Shown one piece after another: positions 1-6,426 of a stretch of 16,138 nucleotides of DNA (position 1 is the stretch's first letter; every line of letters begins with the position of its first letter). The notes under the pieces are model-generated. The model saw only the letters and a list, made by a program, of their open reading frames with translations, made no database searches and had not been told where the DNA came from. Location: the NCBI GenBank assembly GCA_945873675.1, contig CAMCEP010000033.1, forward strand, positions 1-16,138, read 5' to 3'. The position numbers and the translations under genes were made by a program. The DNA comes from Asaia bogorensis. Lineage in GTDB: Bacteria; Pseudomonadota; Alphaproteobacteria; Acetobacterales; Acetobacteraceae.

Positions 1-177
1 AACCCATGCCATCATTTATGGCGGGAATTGGTGAAGGGGATGGGTTACCCCTACCTGAAAACGGAACTCATCCGCCGCAACCCCGGCAAGCTCCCTAGCG
101 TTGAGAACTGGCGGGAAGTTGTGCCGCCAGCCGAACTGCCGATCATCGAAGAACACCTGGCGATGATGGGACCATAA
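1..177 (+). CDS. C-terminal fragment of an unidentified protein (possibly polysaccharide/glycosyltransferase related)
   Basis: Frame 1 is open from the window edge and ends at TAA 175-177, giving 58 residues. The stretch reads HHLWRELVKGMGYPYLKTEL, then RRNPGK and a W-containing tail. To my eye this resembles the C-terminal tails of some surface-polysaccharide (RgpF-like or glycosyltransferase) proteins, but this is a memory-based resemblance and the family is not secure. The start and most of the protein lie outside the window. It has no visible link to the phosphorus genes to the right. Confidence 0.45.
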   Translation, partial: NPCHHLWRELVKGMGYPYLKTELIRRNPGKLPSVENWREVVPPAELPIIEEHLAMMGP

Positions 178-565
178 GGCTACGCCGTTTTCCGCATTGT
201 TCCCTCTCACCCCCCACCAGTCCATTTCCGCAACCAAGCTGCACCGCAACATAGCCAAAACCATTTCAGATCAACACGTTAAACCTTGTTGGAAAAACCA
301 GCCTACCCTCCAGCTTTAGAGGGAATTCGCGGGAGGTTTCGCTTGAGCATCCCCAAGGCCAGACGAAAAAGCTTTGTTTTCAGGGGGCTTTAGGTGACGA
401 CTGGAGCAGCGGTCGGGGCCGAAAAGGCGAAACTCTCGGGGATGGGGCCGCAGAGCAGACCTAGTCGTTCATCGCATTCTTTCAAATTTCCGGGTAGTTC
501 TCCGGGGTTCCAAAACAGTTACCCTCTCCTCCATCGAAATCTCGTCCACCCCCCCCAGTACGGCT
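178..565. other. Intergenic stretch of about 390 bp with no recognisable gene
   Basis: I see no convincing gene, tRNA or repeat array here. Frames that stay open (for example 394-615 plus) have no ribosome binding site and a low-complexity S/P/R-rich product. There is a small hairpin, CCCTC at 306-310 against GAGGG at 319-323, with no T-run after it, so it is not a convincing terminator. A run of eight C lies at 549-556, just ahead of the antitoxin pseudogene. The antitoxin frame stays open upstream of 566 but offers no ATG, GTG or TTG there. Confidence 0.5.
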
Positions 566-826
566 TTGGCCAAGCACAGGGAGCGGCTGCGAAGGCAAGG
601 TCTGCAGCGTCTTGAGGTGCAGGTCCGTGGGGAAGACACTCCGCTGCTGCGGGCGGTTGCGGCTGCCCTCGCGGACCCCAGACAGGCCCCCGAAGCGCGA
701 GCTTTGCTTCTGCGCCGCTTTATTCCCGCGCCAGCGCGCCGCCTCAAGGGCCTCATTTAGTCCGCGCCGCTTGATGGGACTAATCTTAATCGTCCGCGAG
801 CCATGGGGCGCGCTGTGGAGCTGTGA
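566..826 (+). pseudogene. VapB-like antitoxin, interrupted by an in-frame TAG
   Basis: The open part (from TTG 566) begins LAKHRERLRRQGLQRLEVQV, then an alanine-rich helical section. This matches small alphaproteobacterial antitoxins paired with PIN toxins. The frame is cut by TAG at 758-760. Beyond it the same frame continues without a shift as SAPLDGTNLNRP and ends RAMGRAVEL at TGA 824-826, which is the C-terminal tail I expect for this family. That TGA overlaps the toxin's GTG start in a GTGA junction, as in intact modules. I therefore read one gene with a nonsense mutation, not a short ORF plus a spacer. No ATG or GTG start and no ribosome binding site are visible, so the 5' end may be damaged too. 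The antitoxin would normally bind the PIN toxin and its own promoter. Confidence 0.72.
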
Positions 827-1243
827 CCTGGCTTGTTGATACAAATATCATCTCTGAGATCCGAAAAGGGCCGGGCTGCCATCCCGCCTTTGCCGCGTGG
901 TGGTCGGGCGTCGAGGATCGAGGCTTCTTCCTCAGCACACTGACCATTGGCGCGATCCGGAGGGGTGTCGAAGGTGTTCGGGGCCGAGATCCTGAAAAGG
1001 CGCGCGCTTGACGTGTGGCTGCAAGCGATCGTGGAGGCGGCCGGGCTGCGCATACTGGGTATCGACGCTGCCGTAGCGGAAAGCTGGGGCCGGATTTCGG
1101 CCATCCGCTCGGTGCCCTTGGTGGAAGCACTTCTGGCGGCGACCGTGAAAGTGCATGGCTTGGTGCTGGTGACGCGGAACGCTGCTGGCGTCAGCGGCCT
1201 CGGTTTTCCTATCCGTAACCCCTTTGAGCCATCCGGGGCCTGA
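823..1243 (+). pseudogene. VapC-like PIN-domain toxin, frameshifted
   Basis: Starting at GTG 823 (GGAG at 817-820 just upstream), the protein opens TWLVDTNIISEIRKG, the standard N-terminus of a VapC PIN-domain ribonuclease with the first metal-binding Asp at residue 6. Frame 1 ends at TGA 1009-1011 after DPEKARA. The rest of the domain continues in frame 2 as LDVWLQAIVEAAG, then LGIDAAVAESWGR, VEALLAAT, LVTRNAAGVSGLG and NPFE, to TGA 1241-1243. The switch falls in GCGCGCGC (1000-1007); losing one GC unit from a longer run would explain it. In addition, the second acidic PIN residue (normally in an EIRKG-like motif) is Ala at residue 44 (IGAIRRG), and the usual Asp before ALLAAT is Glu. The toxin is very probably dead. 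Confidence 0.78.
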
Positions 1244-1339
1244 TCGGAAATCTGCTTACGGGGCGACGTGGTAGCAAGCGCGCCGCCGATCATGTCAGCC
1301 GTACCTGCGGTCGCGACAGATTCCCTTTCTTTAATCAGG

Positions 1340-1379
1340 CTGAAATTATTCAGTCGCTGCCCTGTCATGTGGCAGTGAT
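1340..1379 (+). promoter_or_regulatory. Candidate PHO box (PhoB operator) ahead of the phytase-like gene
   Basis: Four 7-bp elements sit exactly 11 bp apart: CTGAAAT (1340), CAGTCGC (1351), CTGTCAT (1362) and CAGTGAT (1373). The E. coli-type PhoB site is built from CTGTCAT-like half-sites separated by 4 bp. One element is a perfect match and the others are partial. The block ends 34 bp ahead of the ATG at 1414. I could not place a -10 element with confidence. Confidence 0.55.
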
Positions 1380-1413
1380 AGCCAGCCCGAGGATTTCTCA
1401 AAGGGCTTTAAAC

Positions 1414-2802
1414 ATGCTGAAGCTGCGCCATCTATTCCTCTCTACCGTCTTTTGCCTCTCCGGACCCGCTTTTGCGGATCAGCGCTTCGAAGCCACCTTG
1501 GCTGGTCACGCCACCCTGCCCGCCTTCAGCATGGCCCTGCCGCCTTCCGATGCACCGCGTGATGCGTTGGTTTCTGGCAAGTTTGCCGGCCCCGGCAATC
1601 TGCGCCTTGACGCCCCCGGCAGCATCATGGGTGATACCGGAGCCATGCACGGCAATCGCCAGACAGGCATCGCCTTTCCGTTCATTGGTCAGCCGGTCCA
1701 AGGGTTCTCCGGCATCAAGCCGGTTGCCAATGAACCCGGCCATTACTGGGTTTTGACCGATAACGGCTTCGGTAATCGCCGCAATAGCCCCGATGCGTTG
1801 CTGATGTTCCATAAGATGCGGCCGGACTGGACTTCGGGCCAGGTGGCACTGCTGCAAACCACTTTTTTGCGCGATCCGCTGCGCCGCATCCCGTTCCGCA
1901 TCGCCTATGAAGGCACGGAACAACGCTATCTGACCGGAGCGGATTTCGATCTTGAGAGCATTCAGCCGCTGCCGGATGGAAGCTTCATGATCGGCGACGA
2001 ATTCGGCCCCTTTCTGATTCACATCTCCGGCGATGGCGTTATCCAGCGCGTCATTGAAACGCGCCTTGATGGGCAAGTTTTGATGTCACCTGACCACCCG
2101 GCACTGCAAGTTCCGGCAAGCCCCACGGCTGGCGTTCCCTATCGCGTGCGGCGCTCGGGCGGTTATGAAGGCATGGCGCTGACGCCTGATGGTCAGACGC
2201 TGTGGGCATTGCTCGAACAGCCCCTTTTCGCAGCGAATTCGGATCAGTCCGAAGGCCAATTTCTGCGCATTCTGGAATTTAGCGTGCCGCGCATGAACTG
2301 GACCGGGCGCAGCTTGCGCTACCGGCTTGAAGCAGGCGCCACAGCTATTGGCGATTTCAATTTCATTGATGCCACCCGCGCCTTGGTGATTGAACGCGAC
2401 AATGGCGAAGGTGACCCGGGCCTTGCTTGCGCCCAGGGTGTTCGCCCCTCGGCCCAACAACCCTGCTTCCCCCTACCGGCGCGCTTCAAGCGGGTTTACC
2501 TTGTGGATATGGCGCAGACCGATGCGGATGGCTTTGTTCGCAAGATCGGTCATATTGACCTGATGGCGATCCGGGATCCCGATGGTCGCGCCCGGCTTCG
2601 CGGTGACCGGCCGGCCGACGCACCGCGTGACCGATTTACCTTCCCCTTCTTCACCATCGAAAATGTGGCGGCGGTGGATGGGGATCACATTATTGTCGGC
2701 AACGACAACAATCTGCCCTTCAGTGCCGGACGCCAATTCTTTCAGGCTGATGCGAATGAATTCATCCTGCTGCGCGTCCCGGAATTGCTCCGCACAAGAT
2801 AA
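1414..2802 (+). CDS. Secreted esterase-like protein of the phytase family
   Basis: This 462-residue protein has an N-terminal signal peptide (hydrophobic segment, then probable cleavage after AFA, residues 19-21), so it should act in the periplasm or outside the cell. The mature part carries hallmarks of the phytase-like esterase domain (Pfam PF13449): DNGFGNRR early on, GDEFGP at residues 194-199, GYEGMALTPDG, and ERDNGEGD at 327-334. These acidic loops fit a beta-propeller-like, metal-binding fold. The family is named for phytases, but substrates of most members are untested; release of phosphate from organic phosphate esters is an inference. I chose ATG 1414, after AAGG at 1401-1404, over the in-frame GTG at 1369 because the signal peptide starts there. 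A candidate PHO box upstream supports a role under phosphate limitation. Confidence 0.85.
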   Translation: MLKLRHLFLSTVFCLSGPAFADQRFEATLAGHATLPAFSMALPPSDAPRDALVSGKFAGPGNLRLDAPGSIMGDTGAMHGNRQTGIAFPFIGQPVQGFSGIKPVANEPGHYWVLTDNGFGNRRNSPDALLMFHKMRPDWTSGQVALLQTTFLRDPLRRIPFRIAYEGTEQRYLTGADFDLESIQPLPDGSFMIGDEFGPFLIHISGDGVIQRVIETRLDGQVLMSPDHPALQVPASPTAGVPYRVRRSGGYEGMALTPDGQTLWALLEQPLFAANSDQSEGQFLRILEFSVPRMNWTGRSLRYRLEAGATAIGDFNFIDATRALVIERDNGEGDPGLACAQGVRPSAQQPCFPLPARFKRVYLVDMAQTDADGFVRKIGHIDLMAIRDPDGRARLRGDRPADAPRDRFTFPFFTIENVAAVDGDHIIVGNDNNLPFSAGRQFFQADANEFILLRVPELLRTR

Positions 2803-2864
2803 TTTCGAAGCTGGTTGCATCCGCGTGGAAGGTGGCAGAACATGCCATCGTCATGCGGGTGTAT

Positions 2865-2893
2865 ATGTCACAAAAAATTCATAAAAAATTCAA
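2865..2893 (+). repeat. 11-bp A-tract direct repeats upstream of the small basic protein
   Basis: ATGTCAC (2865), AATTCAT (2876) and AATTCAA (2887) are each followed or separated by AAAA, giving a strict 11-bp period; the sequence AAAAAATTCA is tandemly repeated. The spacing equals that of PhoB half-sites and the first element contains TGTCA, but the other two are poor matches. It may be an operator or a promoter up-element. It lies about 65 bp ahead of the TTG start at 2957. Confidence 0.35.
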
Positions 2894-2943
2894 CGAAATG
2901 CGATTGATCATCTTTTCTCTTCGCATTCGTCTCCCCCGAACGT

Positions 2944-2949
2944 GAGGAG
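2944..2949 (+). promoter_or_regulatory. Shine-Dalgarno GAGGAG that sets a TTG start
   Basis: GAGGAG sits 7 bp before TTG 2957. The in-frame GTG at 2942 overlaps this motif and has no ribosome binding site of its own, so TTG 2957 is the better start for the small basic protein. Confidence 0.6.
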
Positions 2950-2956
2950 ACCTTTC

Positions 2957-3289
2957 TTGAAGAAACCAGCTTCGCCCAGGAAATCCGCCAAGGCAGTCCG
3001 AAAACCCAAGCCGCCAGCTAGGGTAGCTTCTAAAACAGCAGGCAAGGCCGCCGCAACGCCTCTGGCGGAGGCGCGTGCCACCAGGCAGCACTCCGTACCC
3101 GCGATTAAAGCGCTGAAACCTAAAAAGGCCCGAAAGGAAGAGTTCAGCTTTTCTGTCACACAAGCATTCCGGAAGAAATTCAAGCAGGCGGCAAAGGAAG
3201 CCGGGCACAAAAAATCGGATTTCCTGCAAATGCTCCTCCTGCAATGGGAAGAACGTCAGCAAAAGCCGCCATCGGGCGCCAGCCTCTGA
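2957..3289 (+). CDS. Small basic protein: Lys/Ala/Pro-rich tail plus ribbon-helix-helix-like C-terminus
   Basis: The product is about 110 residues from TTG 2957. Residues 1 to about 60 are low-complexity and rich in Lys, Ala, Pro and Arg (KKPASPRKSAKAVRKPKPP), like bacterial histone-H1-type tails. After KKARKEE the rest reads FSFSVTQAFRKKFKQAAKEA, then GHKKSDFLQMLLLQWEERQ. A beta-strand-like FSFSV followed by two amphipathic helices is the pattern of ribbon-helix-helix (MetJ/Arc/CopG) DNA-binding domains, which act as dimers. A DNA- or RNA-binding role is therefore likely, but I do not recognise a named family. It stands alone between the phytase-like gene and the AEP cluster, on the same strand as both. 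It has no partner toxin next to it, so an antitoxin role is not supported by context. Confidence 0.7.
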   Translation: MKKPASPRKSAKAVRKPKPPARVASKTAGKAAATPLAEARATRQHSVPAIKALKPKKARKEEFSFSVTQAFRKKFKQAAKEAGHKKSDFLQMLLLQWEERQQKPPSGASL

Positions 3290-3391
3290 TCCGCATCAAG
3301 GAGCCTCAACACCTTTATGGCGTGTTTCCGCCAGCCCCTGTCGAAGTCAAGATAGGATCGGCAGAGCATTCTTCAGCTTTGGAGCAATCAC

Positions 3392-4507
3392 ATGAATAAG
3401 GCCTTTGATCTCTTGGTCATCGGCGCGGGCATTCTTGGCCTGGCCCATGCGCTGCATGCTGCGCGGCGCGGCTTCAAGGTGGCGGTACTTGATCGTGACG
3501 CGCAGGCCAATGGCGCCAGCATTCGTAATTTCGGCTTTGTCACCGTCACTGGCCAGGCGGCGCATAAAACCTGGGAACGCGCGCGTCGGTCCCGTGATCT
3601 TTGGGCCGAAGTCGCCCCACGCGCTGGCATCCCGATCCATCATCGCGGCTTGCTGATGGCAGTCCGGCGGCCTGAGGCCGTCAGCGTTTTGCGCGAATTT
3701 CTGGCAAGCCCGATGGGCGATTCCTGCCGCCTGCTGGAAGGGAGCGAAATTCCTGCGCCACTCCGTTCGGCGGAACTCCTTGCTGCGCTGCATAGCCCGC
3801 ATGAGCTTCGGGTCGAAAGCCGAGAGGCCATTCCGCGCCTCGCCGCTTGGCTCGAACAGGCGCTTGGCGTGCATTTCTTCTGGCGCTGCGCCGTGCACGG
3901 TATTTCCTCCGGACGGGTTGATTCGACTGAGGGTGTTTTCCACGCCCCGCGCATCGTGGTCTGTCCCGGGCCGGATATCGCCACCCTTTTCCCGGATACC
4001 TTTGCGCGCCGTGAGGTGACGCTCTGCAAGCTTCATATGCTGCGCCTTGCTGATCCCGGCTGGCGCTTGCCCGCGGCGATCATGAGTGACCTCGGGCTCC
4101 ATCGCTATCGTGGCTATGCTGATTGTGCATCCTTGCCACTATTACGGGAGCGCCTGCAGATCGAGCAGAAGAATGAGCTTGACCACGGCGTCCACCTGAT
4201 CGTTGTGCAAAGCGCCGATGGTTCCTTGGTGGTGGGCGACAGCCATCATTACGGCCCAACGCCAGATCCTTTTCAGCCCGAAGAGGTCGATGCGCTGATC
4301 ATTCGTGAAGCACAGCGCGTGCTTGATCTTCCTCAGCCCAAAGTCACTGAAAGATGGATCGGCCTTTACCCATCCGGCCCCGATGATGCCTTCTTTGAAA
4401 GGCCCATGTCGGGGGTCCGCCTTGTCTCCGTCACCTCCGGCACGGGGGCGAGCACGGGCTTTGGCATTGCCGAAGAAGTACTGGCCGATATGGAAGCGAA
4501 CCCATGA
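3392..4507 (+). CDS. hpnW: FAD-dependent amine oxidase of the HpnW/TIGR03364 family, AEP catabolism
   Basis: The 371-residue protein starts with a Rossmann FAD-binding motif (GAGILG at 11-16; Asp at the end of the second strand near residue 34), followed by ASIRNFGFVTVTG at about 43-55, characteristic of the TIGR03364 branch of DAO-type oxidoreductases. The C-terminal GTGAST segment contacts FAD in relatives. Family members occur with phosphonatase genes, and characterised relatives oxidise N-methyl-AEP and in some cases AEP to phosphonoacetaldehyde. The stop overlaps the phnX start (ATGA, 4504-4507), which supports direct delivery of that aldehyde to PhnX. GGAG at 3381-3384 is 7 bp before the ATG. 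No AEP transaminase (phnW) is present in the window, so this enzyme probably replaces it. The choice between AEP and N-methyl-AEP cannot be read from sequence. Confidence 0.85.
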   Translation: MNKAFDLLVIGAGILGLAHALHAARRGFKVAVLDRDAQANGASIRNFGFVTVTGQAAHKTWERARRSRDLWAEVAPRAGIPIHHRGLLMAVRRPEAVSVLREFLASPMGDSCRLLEGSEIPAPLRSAELLAALHSPHELRVESREAIPRLAAWLEQALGVHFFWRCAVHGISSGRVDSTEGVFHAPRIVVCPGPDIATLFPDTFARREVTLCKLHMLRLADPGWRLPAAIMSDLGLHRYRGYADCASLPLLRERLQIEQKNELDHGVHLIVVQSADGSLVVGDSHHYGPTPDPFQPEEVDALIIREAQRVLDLPQPKVTERWIGLYPSGPDDAFFERPMSGVRLVSVTSGTGASTGFGIAEEVLADMEANP

Positions 4508-5328
4508 CACAAAAAATCAAGGCCGTGATCCTGGATTGGGCCGGGACTGTGGTGGATCATGGCAGCCGCGCACCCATGGGCGCCTTTGTGGAAGCCTTTG
4601 CGCATTTTGGCGTGCAGATCACCATTACCGATGCGCGCGGCCCAATGGGGATGGCCAAGCAGGACCATATTCGCCTGGTAGGGTCTGCACCCAGGGTCGC
4701 TGCAGCGTGGCGCGCACGCCATGGCCGGGATTTTGATGATGCCGCCATTGACGCCATCTTCGAGGTTTTTGAGCCCATGAATGTCGCTGCCGTGGAAGCA
4801 CATGCTGCGCTGATTCCCGGTGCGCATGCGGCGCTTCAATGGTGTGCCGCGCGCGGTATTCGGATCGGGTCCACCACTGGATATACCCGCCCCATCATGC
4901 AACGGCTCATGCCACTCGCCGCCGCGCAGGGCTTTGTGCCGGAAGTGACGATTTGCGCCGGAGACCTCGCCGCAGGGCGCCCCGCCCCGCTGCAGATATG
5001 GTCCGCACTTGCCCAAATGGGGATTTGGCCTGCCAGTAGCGTGATCAAGCTGGACGATACTGCGCCCGGCATTGGCGAAGCGCGCGCGGCCGGATGCTGG
5101 GCAGTGGGGGCGGCGCTCACCGGCAATAACCCAGGACTATCCGCCGAGGAGCTTGCGAAGCTACCGCCTGTTCAGCGTGCAGAACTCCGCCATGGGGCGA
5201 GTGAACCGCTGCTGCGCGCAGGCGCCCATCTTGTGATTGACAGTATCGCGGACCTGCCCTCGCTGATTGAGCTTATCGAAGCCCGGCTCGCTGCAGGCGA
5301 AAGGCCAGGGCTATTGGAAGCCAATTGA
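4504..5328 (+). CDS. phnX: Phosphonoacetaldehyde hydrolase (phosphonatase)
   Basis: This cytosolic HAD-superfamily enzyme splits phosphonoacetaldehyde into acetaldehyde and phosphate. The 274 residues are full length for the family. Visible motifs are DWAGT at 11-15 (nucleophile Asp11), GPMGMAKQDHIR with Lys52 as the Schiff-base lysine that distinguishes true PhnX from general HAD phosphatases, STTGYTRP at about 123-130, AGRPAP at about 158-162 and KLDDTAPGIGEA with Asp184/Asp185 for Mg2+. The gene is translationally coupled to hpnW by ATGA. The next gene starts 79 bp downstream behind a PHO box, so the importer can be transcribed separately. All catalytic residues I know for the family are present. 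Confidence 0.95.
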   Translation: MTQKIKAVILDWAGTVVDHGSRAPMGAFVEAFAHFGVQITITDARGPMGMAKQDHIRLVGSAPRVAAAWRARHGRDFDDAAIDAIFEVFEPMNVAAVEAHAALIPGAHAALQWCAARGIRIGSTTGYTRPIMQRLMPLAAAQGFVPEVTICAGDLAAGRPAPLQIWSALAQMGIWPASSVIKLDDTAPGIGEARAAGCWAVGAALTGNNPGLSAEELAKLPPVQRAELRHGASEPLLRAGAHLVIDSIADLPSLIELIEARLAAGERPGLLEAN

Positions 5329-5364
5329 CACGGAACTGTCACGCAAGTGTCATGCTGCCGTCGC
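5325..5364 (+). promoter_or_regulatory. PHO box (PhoB operator) ahead of the AEP importer
   Basis: Four half-sites follow each other with exact 11-bp spacing: TTGACAC (5325), CTGTCAC (5336), GTGTCAT (5347) and CCGTCGC (5358). The two central elements each match the CTGTCAT consensus at 6 of 7 positions, with a 4-bp gap. The first element overlaps the end of phnX. The block ends 43 bp before the importer ATG at 5408. A -10 element is not obvious; GCGATAG near 5371-5377 is one candidate. Confidence 0.75.
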
Positions 5365-5394
5365 TGATCGCGCGATAGCCGATCCTGTCCCTTC

Positions 5395-5400
5395 AGGAGG
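5395..5400 (+). promoter_or_regulatory. Shine-Dalgarno AGGAGG of the AEP binding-protein gene
   Basis: A perfect AGGAGG lies 7 bp before ATG 5408. It decides the start over the in-frame upstream GTG at 5267, which lies inside phnX and has no ribosome binding site. The protein from 5408 begins directly with a signal peptide. Confidence 0.85.
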
Positions 5401-5407
5401 CTCCTTC

Positions 5408-6421
5408 ATGCGATTCATTCTTCTTGCTCTTGCCTTACTCGGCTTGGTGCCCGTGGCGGAAGCGCAGCAGCGCACGCGCTTGACAGTTTATACGGCGCTT
5501 GAAAATGAACAGCTTGCGCCCTTCAAGCAGGCGGCCGAGGCCGCACTGCGCGATGTCGAAATTGCCTGGGTGCGCGATTCAACGGGTGTCATCACCGCCC
5601 GCTTGATCGCGGAAAAGGCCAATCCGCGTGCTGATTTGGTGTGGGGGCTTTCTGTGTTCTCCCTGCTGCAGATGGAAGCACAGGAGATGCTGGAACCCTA
5701 CAGCCCGCAGGGCGCCGAAGCACTGCGCCCGAATATGCGGAGCGCCCGCAACCCCATGACGTGGACGGGTATGGACGCTTTTGTTTCTGCCATTTGCTTC
5801 AATACGGTGGTCGCCCAGCAGCGCAATCTGCCGCGCCCAGCTACGTGGCAAGATCTGCTGGACCCGCGCTTCCGCGGGCAGATCGTCATGCCGAACCCTA
5901 ATTCATCGGGTACTGGCTTCCTGACGATTGCGGGTTGGATCGCCAATCAGGGTGAGCAAAACGCCTGGACCTTCATGGACAGGCTGCATGAGAACATCCA
6001 GCAATATACCCATTCCGGCAGCGCGCCTTGCAATAATGCGGCGCGTGGTGAATTCGGCGTTGGTCTTTCCTTCGATATGCGCTCTGTCACGCTGAAGAAT
6101 CAGGGTGCGCCAATTGACATCATTGTACCGAGCGATGGTGTGGGCTTTGACTTGGAAGCAACCGCCATCATGCGCGGGACACGCAATCTGGCAGCAGCCC
6201 GGCGCCTTGCCGATTTCACCGTCTCCCGCCAAGCGGCTGAACTCTATGGCCGCTACTACGCGATGCTGGCTTTGCCTGGCGTTGACCCCACGGTGCGCGG
6301 TTATCCAGCTGAATTCGCACAGCGGCTAGTGAATGCGAATTTCGCAGAAATCGCTGCGGCGCGCGAAAGGCTGCTTGCGGAATGGCAGCGCCGTTACGAC
6401 GGCAAATCCGCGCCGCGCTAA
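5408..6421 (+). CDS. aepX: 2-aminoethylphosphonate ABC transporter, periplasmic binding protein (AepX/PhnS2 type)
   Basis: The 337-residue protein has a clear signal peptide (RFILLALALLGLVPVAEA, probable cleavage before QQ) and then the fold-typical start LTVYTALENEQLAPFK of iron/AEP-type (class II) binding proteins. NPNSSGTGFL and FDMRSVTLKNQG are typical of the putative AEP-binding TIGR03261 branch, which includes the binding protein of the AepXVW importer. It would capture AEP in the periplasm and hand it to the permease encoded two genes downstream. The stop is 5 bp before the ATPase start, so the three importer genes form an operon. A strong PHO box upstream predicts induction by phosphate starvation. 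Its position after hpnW-phnX supports AEP over iron as ligand. Confidence 0.88.
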   Translation: MRFILLALALLGLVPVAEAQQRTRLTVYTALENEQLAPFKQAAEAALRDVEIAWVRDSTGVITARLIAEKANPRADLVWGLSVFSLLQMEAQEMLEPYSPQGAEALRPNMRSARNPMTWTGMDAFVSAICFNTVVAQQRNLPRPATWQDLLDPRFRGQIVMPNPNSSGTGFLTIAGWIANQGEQNAWTFMDRLHENIQQYTHSGSAPCNNAARGEFGVGLSFDMRSVTLKNQGAPIDIIVPSDGVGFDLEATAIMRGTRNLAAARRLADFTVSRQAAELYGRYYAMLALPGVDPTVRGYPAEFAQRLVNANFAEIAAARERLLAEWQRRYDGKSAPR

Positions 6422-6426
6422 GCATA

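Noticed and set aside
306..323. CCCTC/GAGGG hairpin as a terminator for the first gene
   Set aside because: The stem is only 5 bp, the loop is 8 nt, no T-run follows, and it lies about 130 bp after the stop.
394..615. Open frame of 73 codons on the plus strand
   Set aside because: It has no ribosome binding site, has a low-complexity S/P/R-rich product, and overlaps the better supported antitoxin remnant.
757..1401. Long open frame on the minus strand across the toxin gene
   Set aside because: It is a shadow of GC-rich coding DNA on the other strand; the product has no recognisable domain, while the plus strand shows clear PIN-domain motifs.
2942..2956. GTG 2942 as start of the small basic protein
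   Set aside because: The codon overlaps the GAGGAG ribosome binding site that fits TTG 2957, and no ribosome binding site precedes it.
3338..3355. Possible PHO box (CTGTCGA) ahead of hpnW
   Set aside because: Only one half-site is recognisable; elements 11 bp on either side do not match, so it is not better than chance.
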